Source: an uncultured Chlamydiaceae bacterium
GTDB taxonomy: Bacteria > Chlamydiota > Chlamydiia > Chlamydiales > Parachlamydiaceae
DNA length: 7,072 nucleotides
Assembly: GCA_945957185.1 (NCBI GenBank)
Contig: CAMFKA010000109.1
Location: 1-7,072, forward strand
Reading direction: 5' to 3'
Every line of letters begins with the position of its first letter. The stretch's first letter is position 1. Of this stretch, positions 1 through 5,933 are shown in pieces. A program made the position numbers and the translations under genes. Below the pieces are notes generated by a model. It saw nothing but the letters and a program-made list of their open reading frames with translations, was not told the DNA's origin and made no database searches.

Positions 1-773
1 GCAACGACAGTCAAGATATCGCGATTTGTTTTTCCCAAAATCGTTTGAGGGATCTCGTCCGGAGAAAGAATTCCCATCGTGATCGCATCTTCGATATCTC
101 GGCCAACATAGCTGACAGTATCGCAAATTTTAACTAAACACCCCTCCAAAGTCCCCGGCATAAAGACCCCGTTGGGATCTTGGTGCTTTCTACGCAAATC
201 TTCGTGGTAATCGTTCCAGGTCTTACCGAATTGCGGTTCGATAAAACGATTTTTCATCCCTCCATCGTGGCAAAGGAAACCATCGTAGACTGCCAATCCC
301 AAATTGAGCGGTTCGATATCCGTAAACAGCCGACACGATTGCCACGGGTGAGCGAAATGCCCCTCGCCGTGCTTTAGTGACAAGTCTGAAAGGTATTTTT
401 CCCCTTCATGACCAAAGGGTGGGTGCCCCACATCATGTCCGAGAGCGATCGCTTCGACAAGGTTTGTGTTCAACCTCAAAATTTCAGCGATTCCCCTAGC
501 GAAGCTGCTGACAAGTTGAACGTGAATGCTGCGGTGGGTGATGTGGTCGTTGTCTACCAAGTAGATCACTTGCGTTTTGTCAGCATACCGTGAGTTTGCT
601 TTGGAATGGACGATTCTATCGACGTCTCTTTTGTAGGGAAGGCGGTGATCGATCTCTTCCGGAACTAACCGTTGATGATTTTTTGAAAGCGCAGCCTTGG
701 GATGGAAGGTGGTGGATTCCCACGCTTCTATGGAATGCCTATACTGCTCTAGCAAAGTATCGTTCGCAGTCAT
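1..773 (-). CDS. dgt: HD-domain dNTP triphosphohydrolase (dGTPase family), C-terminus cut by window edge
   Basis: Reverse-complement translation gives an unbroken frame of 257 codons from ATG at 773 to the window edge; no stop is reached, so the C-terminus lies outside. Family enzymes hydrolyse dGTP or other dNTPs to the nucleoside plus tripolyphosphate in the cytoplasm. Visible HD-superfamily signatures: R81-x-x-H84 (matching the RxxH of dGTPases), then H113-D114 inside ALGHDVGHPPFGHEGE (residues 110-125), and a downstream DTVSYVGRDIEDA segment (218-230) that supplies the last metal-binding Asp, probably D218. A DKTQV motif (65-69) and a DGFLCHDG motif (164-171) also fit the family. The start is supported by GAGG at 783-786, 9 nt upstream. 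The gene is divergent from the operon beginning at 865. Whether dGTP is the true substrate cannot be read from sequence; many short family members act on several dNTPs. Family assignment is confident, the symbol less so. Confidence 0.88.
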   Translation of the reverse strand, partial: MTANDTLLEQYRHSIEAWESTTFHPKAALSKNHQRLVPEEIDHRLPYKRDVDRIVHSKANSRYADKTQVIYLVDNDHITHRSIHVQLVSSFARGIAEILRLNTNLVEAIALGHDVGHPPFGHEGEKYLSDLSLKHGEGHFAHPWQSCRLFTDIEPLNLGLAVYDGFLCHDGGMKNRFIEPQFGKTWNDYHEDLRRKHQDPNGVFMPGTLEGCLVKICDTVSYVGRDIEDAITMGILSPDEIPQTILGKTNRDILTVV

Positions 774-789
774 GATGGTTGACCTCAAT

Positions 790-839
790 ATTATAGTATG
801 AGAGAGTTGAAATTATAACCGTAATGTCATAACATTCAA
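790..839 (-). promoter_or_regulatory. Candidate promoter(s) for the dGTPase-like gene
   Basis: Read on the minus strand there are two perfect TATAAT boxes. The distal one (817-812) has TTGAAT at 839-834 with a 16-bp spacer, placing the transcript start near 805 and leaving room for the ribosome site at 783-786. The proximal one (795-790) has TTATAA at 818-813 with a 17-bp spacer, but its start would fall on the ribosome site, so the distal box is the better candidate. This is consensus matching only. Confidence 0.5.
807..835 (+). promoter_or_regulatory. Candidate sigma-70-type promoter for the four-gene operon
   Basis: TTGAAA (807-812) and TAACAT (830-835) are separated by 17 bp, matching four of six consensus bases at the -10 and five of six at the -35. 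The expected transcript start near 842 leaves a short leader before the TTG start at 865/868. The site overlaps the divergent dGTPase promoters, so the two directions may compete for polymerase. Consensus match only. Confidence 0.45.
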
Positions 840-854
840 TACAAAATGATAAGT

Positions 855-860
855 AAGGGG
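855..860 (+). promoter_or_regulatory. Ribosome binding site deciding a TTG start
   Basis: AAGGGG lies 4 nt before TTG at 865 and 7 nt before a second in-frame TTG at 868. No in-frame ATG occurs before the conserved nucleotidyltransferase motif, so a TTG start is required; the 7-nt spacing favours 868. Confidence 0.6.
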
Positions 861-864
861 AAAA

Positions 865-1407
865 TTGTTGCTACAAAACGACCGACAAAATAGTAATGCT
901 CCGACTACGGCATGGCTTTCACGTTACCGTGAAAAAGAGATACACCCCGACGAGCTTTCAAAAAAAGTTAAAGAACTCAAAGGTGCTGGAAAAACCATTG
1001 CCACCCTCAACGGCTCTTTCGATCTGCTCCACGCAGGGCATTTACACATCATTTTTGAAGCTGCCCAGCAAGCAGACGTCCTTATCGTCGCCCTGAATTC
1101 CGACGCTTCTATCCAACAATACAAGAGCAAAGACCGCCCCATCATTCCGCTGGCTTCGAGACTTCAAATGATGGCCGCTCTCGAATGCGTCGACTTTGTC
1201 ACTTGGTTCGAAGAGACAGACCCTCGGGCGCTCCTCAACACCATCCAACCAAACGTCCATGTCAACGGCTCCGAATACGGCAATAATTGCATCGAAGCGG
1301 ACACAGTCAAAAGTCATGGCGGCCACATCCATATCGTTTCGCTCGTTCCCAATTTGTCGACCTCTCAAATCATCAAAAAAATCGCCTCTCTCCCAAAGGA
1401 ATCGTAA
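865..1407 (+). CDS. hldE: Heptose-1-phosphate adenylyltransferase-like nucleotidyltransferase (RfaE2/HldE C-domain type)
   Basis: 180 residues (179 if the TTG at 868 is used). In the family this domain transfers AMP from ATP to D-glycero-beta-D-manno-heptose 1-phosphate, making ADP-heptose for lipopolysaccharide core. The cytidylyltransferase-like signature TLNGSFDLLHAGH (residues 47-59) has the HxGH nucleotide-binding motif at 56-59. It is followed by the RfaE2-typical LIVALNSDAS, a RPI-x-P segment, MAALECVDFV and a C-terminal STSQIIKKI. The first 40 residues are a helical leader seen in stand-alone forms; no sugar-kinase domain is attached, unlike bifunctional HldE. The usual VKGGDY motif reads VNGSEY here, so substrate or activity could differ. 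First gene of a probable operon; the next gene starts 5 bp downstream. Related alternatives are FAD-synthetase-like or glycerol-phosphate cytidylyltransferases, but the match is closest to RfaE2. The symbol is approximate because only the C-terminal half of HldE is represented. Confidence 0.8.
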   Translation: MLLQNDRQNSNAPTTAWLSRYREKEIHPDELSKKVKELKGAGKTIATLNGSFDLLHAGHLHIIFEAAQQADVLIVALNSDASIQQYKSKDRPIIPLASRLQMMAALECVDFVTWFEETDPRALLNTIQPNVHVNGSEYGNNCIEADTVKSHGGHIHIVSLVPNLSTSQIIKKIASLPKES

Positions 1408-1412
1408 TTTCT

Positions 1413-2579
1413 ATGCGTTTTATCGGAAAATTCAATGATTTGCACAAGGCAGAGAAATTTTCAAAGTACCTTGCCACGCAAGGGATTGAAAATAAGCTGG
1501 AAAAAAATATCAATAACGACTGGGGAAGTGACGACTACGGAACGATTACAGCTTCTCTTTGGATTGTGGATGAAGATCAGCTAGACGCCTCCAAAGAGGC
1601 AATGGAGCGGTATCATTTGGATCCGAACGACATCTCCTTCAAAGTCACAGAAGCGGAAACGCCCCCCCAAGAGCATAGATCCACACACACTGCGACACCA
1701 ATCCCTCCAAAGCAAGCGCGTAAAAAACTCGATGCGATGGGACCCATCACACTTTATCTGCTGATCCTTTGCTCTCTACTATTTTTATTCAATCAATCCA
1801 ACACACCGCAACTGACAAAAATTACAGTTGGTCTCCCCTACACGCCTGTGCTCTCTTCTCCGCTTAGAAAAGAGATGCTCTTCGACTACCCCAAAGCATA
1901 CACCTATATCGATAAAATCGTCGCTCTTTATGGCGCGGATCGTTTCGAGTCTGTCGACAAGCTCCCACCGGATGGGAAAGCCTTGTTCCAGCAATTCCTC
2001 GACACGCCGATTTGGCAAGGGATCTATTTCTATGCTCTCGAGTGGTTGAATCCTCCTAAACAGGTAGCTCCGGTCGGGAATTTTATGGAAAAAATTCGCG
2101 AGGGCGAATTGTGGAGAACCTTTACTCCGGCGTTAATGCACGCCGATATCTTCCATCTTATTTTTAACATGCTTTGGCTTGTTATTTTGGGAAAGCAGAT
2201 GGAAAATCGCCTTACCAAGTTCCGGTACCTCATTTTTATGGTGATCGTTGGTATCGTCTCTAATTTTGCTCAATACTTGGTAAGCGGCAGCAACTTTATC
2301 GGTTACTCCGGCATCCTTTGCGGCATGCTGGCGTTCATTTGGATAAGGCAAAGAAGCGCCCCTTGGGAGGGGTATGAAATGCAACAAGGAACCTTTTCCT
2401 TTATGATGTTCTTTGTTTTTGCCATCGTAGCAGTTCAATCGCTTGCTTTTATCCTCGACGCTGCCGGCGTCGCAAAATTTTCGGTCCCAATCGCTAACAC
2501 CGCCCACGTCATCGGGGGCGTCACCGGCGCATTACTCGGCAAACTTTCCTACTTTGAAATGAAATCTAAGGTCAAATAA
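1413..2579 (+). CDS. glpG: GlpG-type rhomboid intramembrane serine protease
   Basis: 388 residues from ATG at 1413, which has AAAGGA at 1395-1400 and starts at the GlpG-like sequence MRFIGKF. The frame is open further upstream, but that part overlaps the preceding gene and resembles nothing. Residues 1-85 match the small cytoplasmic N-domain of E. coli GlpG (KYLATQG, SLWIVDED). A first membrane helix spans about 110-127. The rhomboid core follows: WRTFTPALMH (234-243), H248 and N252 (HLIFN, oxyanion hole), catalytic S299 in GYSG, and catalytic H365 in TAHVIGG. The N-to-S spacing of 47 equals that of E. coli GlpG. The enzyme cuts transmembrane substrates inside the inner membrane; its substrate is unknown. 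Odd features are about 85 extra residues between helix 1 and the WR motif, and a longer S-to-H interval. It lies 5 bp after the adenylyltransferase and 4 bp before rnz. Confidence 0.92.
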   Translation: MRFIGKFNDLHKAEKFSKYLATQGIENKLEKNINNDWGSDDYGTITASLWIVDEDQLDASKEAMERYHLDPNDISFKVTEAETPPQEHRSTHTATPIPPKQARKKLDAMGPITLYLLILCSLLFLFNQSNTPQLTKITVGLPYTPVLSSPLRKEMLFDYPKAYTYIDKIVALYGADRFESVDKLPPDGKALFQQFLDTPIWQGIYFYALEWLNPPKQVAPVGNFMEKIREGELWRTFTPALMHADIFHLIFNMLWLVILGKQMENRLTKFRYLIFMVIVGIVSNFAQYLVSGSNFIGYSGILCGMLAFIWIRQRSAPWEGYEMQQGTFSFMMFFVFAIVAVQSLAFILDAAGVAKFSVPIANTAHVIGGVTGALLGKLSYFEMKSKVK

Positions 2580-2583
2580 TCAC

Positions 2584-3492
2584 ATGAGCGTACGCGACAT
2601 CATCATTTTAGGCTGTTCCAGTCAACAGCCTACACGTTTCCGCAACCACGGCGCCTACCTATTTCGCTGGAATGACGAGGGACTACTCTTCGATCCGGGC
2701 GAGGGAACGCAGCGACAATTCATCTACGCCAATGTCGCTCCCACTTGCGTGACACGCATTTTTGTGTCCCATTTTCACGGCGACCACTGCTTGGGGTTGG
2801 GATCGTTTTTGATGCGCCTCAATCTAGACAAAGTCACCCACCCTATCCACTGCTACTACCCTGCTAGCGGAAAGAAATACTTCGACAGACTCCGCTACGG
2901 CACCATCTATCACGAGACCATCAACGTCGTCGAACACCCCGTCTACGAGGAAGGGATCGTCGAAGACGACGGCAAATTTAAAATCGAAGCGCGCTTTCTC
3001 GATCACGGCGTCGAAAACATCGCTTGGCGCGTCACCGAGCCCGATCAGCGTAAATTCGACCACACCAAACTTGAAGCTGCGGGAGTCCGCGGTGTCCAAG
3101 TGAGAGAACTACTACAAAACGGAAAAATCGAAGTCGACGGAAAAATAATTCATCTCGAAGATGTCAGTTGGATCCGCCACGGCGACAGCATCGCCATCGT
3201 CATCGACACGAGAGTCTGCAAAAATGCTGTAGAGATCGCTCGCGGAGCTAAAATTTTATTGATCGAGAGCACCTATCTTGAGGAGCATAAAGAGTTAGCG
3301 TACAAGCATCACCATTTGACAGCTCGCCAAGCGGCAGAAATTGCAAAAGAAGCAGATGTGAAAAAGATGATTATGACCCATTTTTCCGCTAGGTATTTAA
3401 ACTTAAAACCTTTCGAAGCGGAAGCTAGAAGCGTCTTCCCTAACGCCTTCGCCGCCGACGATTTAAAAGTGTTTCAATTCGAAAGAGATTAA
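2584..3492 (+). CDS. rnz: Ribonuclease Z (tRNA 3' endonuclease)
   Basis: 302 residues, the usual length for bacterial RNase Z. The enzyme is a zinc metallo-beta-lactamase-fold endonuclease that removes 3' trailers from tRNA precursors in the cytoplasm. Metal-site motifs are complete: H63-x-H65-x-D67-H68 (SHFHGDH), H141 in LDHG, D208 in VIDTR and H266 in MTHFSARY. DPGEGTQRQ (37-45) and HHLTARQAAEIAKEA are further family hallmarks. The region around 155-195 corresponds to the substrate-binding part of bacterial enzymes. Most relatives have GDTR where this one has IDTR; the metal-binding Asp is kept. Ribosome site TAAGG (2567-2571) lies inside the end of the rhomboid gene, suggesting translational coupling. 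As I recall, chlamydial genomes carry this gene just before xerC under older sulfatase-like names, matching the order here. Confidence 0.95.
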   Translation: MSVRDIIILGCSSQQPTRFRNHGAYLFRWNDEGLLFDPGEGTQRQFIYANVAPTCVTRIFVSHFHGDHCLGLGSFLMRLNLDKVTHPIHCYYPASGKKYFDRLRYGTIYHETINVVEHPVYEEGIVEDDGKFKIEARFLDHGVENIAWRVTEPDQRKFDHTKLEAAGVRGVQVRELLQNGKIEVDGKIIHLEDVSWIRHGDSIAIVIDTRVCKNAVEIARGAKILLIESTYLEEHKELAYKHHHLTARQAAEIAKEADVKKMIMTHFSARYLNLKPFEAEARSVFPNAFAADDLKVFQFERD

Positions 3493-3494
3493 CG

Positions 3495-4397
3495 ATGGTT
3501 GGTGGAGCTGTTCAACAATTTTTAAGTCACTTAAAAAGCGTAAAAAACAGCTCTCCCCACACTCTTAGAAATTACGCCATCGACTTGTCCGTCTTTGAAA
3601 ATTTTCTGGGCGGAGCAAACGCTTCACTCCAAGATGTTGACAGAAAAACCATCCGCACCTACTTGGCCTACCTCCACGATGCCTTACTAGCAAAAAAAAC
3701 CATTGCGCGTAGATTGTCGTCGCTTCGCTCGTTCTTTAAGTTCGCGCTCGGGGAAGGCCTAACCTCTTTTAATCCGATGGAAGAGGTGGAAACGCCTAAG
3801 TTAGATCGCTATCTTCCTGTTTCGCTAAGCTACGACCAAGTGATCCGGTTGTTAGAACAGCCCGACACGCAAAGCTACCTTGGGCTGCGAGACCGTGCCA
3901 TTATGGAGCTGTTTTACAGCTCAGGTTTGCGCGTCAGCGAACTGATAGCCTTAAATCGAGGCGACATCGATTTCTCGCAACATTTGATGAAGATCAAAGG
4001 GAAAGGCCGTAAAGAAAGGATCGTTCCCATCACCCGCAACGCCGCATCTTGGATCGTGAACTATTTGGAAAATCCCCTACGATTTTTGACCTCAAAAGAG
4101 CATCAACCTGAAAAAGATGCCTGCGCTCTTTTTTTGAACAAATGGGGTACGCGGTTAACGCCGCGGTCTGTCGACCGACAATTCAAAGGGTACATACAAA
4201 AAAGCGGCCTCGCCGGAAAGGCAACGCCGCATACAATACGTCACACTATCGCCACGCACTGGCTGGAAAATGGAATGGACCTGAAAACGATCCAATTGAT
4301 TTTGGGGCACGAGTCGCTAGCAACGACAACGATTTACACGCAAGTGTCCACAGCACTAAAGCGAAAGGTGCACGAGGAGTCACATCCTCGCGCTTGA
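3495..4397 (+). CDS. xerC: Tyrosine recombinase XerC
   Basis: 300 residues, typical for XerC/XerD. With XerD it resolves chromosome dimers at the dif site, normally under FtsK control at the septum. The N-terminal SAM-like DNA-binding domain (about 1-95) starts with FLSHLKSVKNSSPHTLRNYAI-type sequence. The C-terminal catalytic domain contains all six active-site residues: R146 (SSGLRVSEL), K170 (KGKGRKER), H246 and R249 (HTIRH), H272 (LGHES) and nucleophile Y281 (TIYTQVS). It begins 2 bp after the rnz stop, with a purine-rich GAAAGAGA (3481-3488) as ribosome site, so translation is probably coupled. Choice of XerC over XerD rests on the overall motif flavour and the remembered chlamydial rnz-xerC order; an integrase of a mobile element is less likely given the housekeeping operon. 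It converges with the next gene with a 14-bp gap. Confidence 0.9.
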   Translation: MVGGAVQQFLSHLKSVKNSSPHTLRNYAIDLSVFENFLGGANASLQDVDRKTIRTYLAYLHDALLAKKTIARRLSSLRSFFKFALGEGLTSFNPMEEVETPKLDRYLPVSLSYDQVIRLLEQPDTQSYLGLRDRAIMELFYSSGLRVSELIALNRGDIDFSQHLMKIKGKGRKERIVPITRNAASWIVNYLENPLRFLTSKEHQPEKDACALFLNKWGTRLTPRSVDRQFKGYIQKSGLAGKATPHTIRHTIATHWLENGMDLKTIQLILGHESLATTTIYTQVSTALKRKVHEESHPRA

Positions 4398-4411
4398 TTG
4401 TCCAACCAATT

Positions 4412-5416
4412 TTAGCTAATCTGGCGGGTTAGAACCTTCCAATTCGGATCTTGCCTAGCAGTCTCTAGCGCATGATCGTAATCTTTTCGAATCGCAGTCG
4501 AAAGATCGATCTCTCCGGCAAAATACTTTCGCGCTGTGACAGCTAAAACGACCACACCACCGACTAACGACGCCCACATCAATGTATAAGATGCAAACAC
4601 TCCTGCAGCAATCGCTCCAACAGCAGCTACAACCCCAAAGCTAGCAAGCTTTTGTTGTTCCCTTGTGATAGCAATAATTTGTTTGTCTATTCTATTCAAA
4701 GTTTGTCTAACAGGATGGTTAGTTCCTTTTGCGTTGTATTCTAAGTCTTCTTTTGCTTCACGGACGAGCTTCTGTGACTTTCCGAGGAAAATATTTCCGG
4801 CAACGACAATGACAGCGCCGGCAAGAAAGAGAGCACCGCGAGCTAATGCAGACATCCCGTCATCTTTTTTACCATTCGAATTGTTGGAACAGATGGATAG
4901 GTTGTAATTATTTGTATTTAAAAAACCGCCTTGTCTAACGTTCAACAGAGAAAGTGACTGATTCCCGGAGGAGCTTGAACTGCTTGAGCTACTTGAACTT
5001 GAAGATGCAGCCGGTGAAATGAAAGCCATACGTATGGCTTTAATGCGAGAGACTTCTTCTTGTCTTAATTCGGTAACTTTTATGGGTTTAACCGGTGTAA
5101 ATAAATCGTCTACATTTCCATGAATCCTCGCATGAGCAGCTAACCCTGCTAAAGCGTCACTGTAAGCTTCTTCACGGAAAGTTCCGTTGTAGTCGGCTTG
5201 TTCATTGGCCGGATTAGGTGGCGCTGATGCACCATCGAATGGATCACATGTACGCAAAACAACATGATCGTCAGAATCGGATTCGCTCGACGCATAACCT
5301 GAAACATCATCAGAATCGGATCCACTCGACGAATTAATTGAATCATCGTCAGAATAGGATCGAATCAACGGATAAATTCGACTATGACTATTGATACTAC
5401 TTGAAATCAAGCCCAT
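4412..5416 (-). CDS. Unrecognised serine-rich protein with acidic SD repeats and two-lobed membrane hairpin
   Basis: 334 residues; I do not recognise the family. From the N-terminus: a Ser/Asp-rich segment (20-51) with a 13-residue repeat carrying SDSDD; a soluble region with no clear motif (52-137); a run of 13 serines (138-150); a polar Asn-rich stretch; a hydrophobic helix (about 189-212); a charged, probably helical linker (213-259); and a 36-residue hydrophobic segment (260-295) split by SYT into two lobes, typical of a helical hairpin. It ends in a charged tail. No signal peptide is evident. The start has AGGGG (5423-5427) 6 nt upstream. A two-lobed hairpin is the hallmark of chlamydial inclusion-membrane (Inc) proteins, so a type III-secreted host-membrane protein is possible, but the low-complexity N-terminus and extra helix make this tentative. 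The frame is intact and has its own promoter-like region, so it is probably a real gene. Confidence 0.75.
   Translation of the reverse strand: MGLISSSINSHSRIYPLIRSYSDDDSINSSSGSDSDDVSGYASSESDSDDHVVLRTCDPFDGASAPPNPANEQADYNGTFREEAYSDALAGLAAHARIHGNVDDLFTPVKPIKVTELRQEEVSRIKAIRMAFISPAASSSSSSSSSSSSSGNQSLSLLNVRQGGFLNTNNYNLSICSNNSNGKKDDGMSALARGALFLAGAVIVVAGNIFLGKSQKLVREAKEDLEYNAKGTNHPVRQTLNRIDKQIIAITREQQKLASFGVVAAVGAIAAGVFASYTLMWASLVGGVVVLAVTARKYFAGEIDLSTAIRKDYDHALETARQDPNWKVLTRQIS
4967..5005 (-). repeat. Poly-serine tract (13 consecutive Ser codons)
   Basis: Residues 138-150 of the unrecognised protein are all serine. The codons are mixed (TCA, AGT, AGC, TCC, TCT), with a recurring TCAAGT/TCAAGC six-base pattern. 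This suggests old repeat expansion followed by drift, or selection for serine, rather than recent slippage of one triplet. Confidence 0.9.
5263..5372 (-). repeat. Three 39-bp tandem repeats inside the 5' end of the unrecognised gene
   Basis: On the plus strand TCAGAATCGG occurs at 5271 and 5310, and TCAGAATAGG at 5349: exact 39-bp spacing, or 13 codons. Similarity spreads over roughly 30 bp of each unit (shared pieces GGATCC/GGATTC and CTCGACG). The copies encode SYSDD, SDSDD and SDSDD, each preceded by a Ser-rich stretch. The outermost copy has diverged most. In-frame length means copy-number change would not break the gene. Confidence 0.88.
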
Positions 5417-5422
5417 TTTAAA

Positions 5423-5427
5423 CCCCT
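5423..5427 (-). promoter_or_regulatory. Ribosome binding site for the unrecognised protein
   Basis: AGGGG on the minus strand lies 6 nt before ATG at 5416 and supports this start over downstream methionines. Confidence 0.6.
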
Positions 5428-5460
5428 AGGTTGTTTAATTTGTTAAAAGCACAATTAAAC

Positions 5461-5469
5461 ATTGTATCA
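5461..5469 (-). promoter_or_regulatory. Candidate extended -10 promoter for the unrecognised gene
   Basis: Minus-strand TGATACAAT combines a TGn extension with TACAAT (five of six consensus bases). No convincing -35 is seen at 16-17 bp, which an extended -10 can tolerate. Transcription would start near 5454 and give a leader of about 38 nt. Consensus match only. Confidence 0.4.
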
Positions 5470-5645
5470 GTTAAGGGAATATAAATCTATTATTAATTTT
5501 TGGTAAAGATGGAAAATTTTTTCATTGATGAATGACCGGGCTATTTGTTGCTGAGCCCCAGGGGGCAATGGTGTCAACTTAAGCATTAAGGCTATGCTTA
5601 GGTTTACTTCAACCCCTTTAGAGGCAATTGCAAAACTACGGAAAC

Positions 5646-5728
5646 GGCCGTGAAGCGGCCAAGGCATGTAGCCACAGGCGCAAGCCTGTGGTAAAGGATA
5701 ATAAACAAAATAAAGCCGCGAATGCGGC
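5646..5728. repeat. Left-arm trio of REP-like hairpins
   Basis: Three perfect stems in a row: GGCCG/CGGCC with loop TGAAG (5646-5660), CCACAGGC/GCCTGTGG with loop GCAA (5672-5691), and GCCGC/GCGGC with loop GAAT (5715-5728). They are separated by AT-rich spacers. Confidence 0.85.
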
Positions 5729-5752
5729 GACAGATCATTGCAAATGCCTGTC

Positions 5753-5834
5753 GCCGCATTCGCGGCTCCGTTCTATTTATTGTTTTTACCACAGGCTCAC
5801 GCCTGTGGCTACATGCTTTGGCCGTTTCACGGCC
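5753..5834. repeat. Right-arm trio of REP-like hairpins
   Basis: Mirror-order copy of the left trio: GCCGC/GCGGC with loop ATTC (5753-5766), CCACAGGC/GCCTGTGG with loop TCAC (5789-5808), and GGCCG/CGGCC with loop TTTCA (5820-5834). Stems are identical to the left arm, while two of the three loops differ. Confidence 0.85.
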
Positions 5835-5933
5835 GTTTCCATAGTTCTGCAATTGCCTCTTTAGGGGTTGAAGCAGACCTCAGTATAGCCTAAATGCTTA
5901 AGTTGACAACATCAGGTGCAGGTCATTCGGGAT

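Larger units (their letters stand above)
5572..5908. repeat. 337-bp imperfect palindrome, MITE- or REP/BIME-like
   Basis: The left arm (5572-5733) and right arm (5748-5908) are reverse complements with roughly 85-90 % identity by eye, separated by 14 bp. The ends are TGTCAACTTAAGCATT and its complement. A further matching pair, GAATGACC (5530-5537) and GGTCATTC (5921-5928), lies outside with unequal spacing. Each arm carries three small GC-rich hairpins. No transposase gene and no convincing target-site duplication is visible. It fills most of the otherwise gene-free 5417-5933 interval. A transcript in either direction could fold into one long stem or a chain of hairpins, so it may also end or stabilise the 3' side of the pdhC message, though no hairpin with an adjoining U-run typical of an intrinsic terminator was seen. 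Confidence 0.92.

Noticed and set aside
180..775. Short plus-strand open frames across the left edge
   Set aside because: They lie opposite the dGTPase-like gene, whose minus-strand frame is unbroken and carries the HD motifs; the plus-strand frames are shadows.
1287..1412. Upstream extension of the rhomboid reading frame
   Set aside because: It overlaps the conserved end of the adenylyltransferase gene and shows no similarity, whereas the GlpG N-domain begins exactly at the ATG at 1413.
3495..4397. Mobile-element integrase with an attachment site
   Set aside because: The protein is a full-length XerC-type recombinase in a housekeeping operon, and no tRNA gene or att-like direct repeat flanks it.
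4398..4425. Possible bidirectional terminator between the convergent xerC and the unrecognised gene
   Set aside because: Only an 8-bp palindrome (TTAGCTAA, 4412-4419) is present, inside the last codons of the minus-strand gene, with no GC-rich stem or T-run.
5604..5864. Two overlapping open frames on opposite strands with nearly identical products beginning MQNYGNGRE
   Set aside because: They are the same sequence read into each arm of the palindrome from opposite sides. The similarity follows from the inverted repeat, and there is no ribosome site or recognisable family.
5572..5908. CRISPR array
   Set aside because: The repeats are inverted and paired, not regularly spaced direct repeats with unique spacers.
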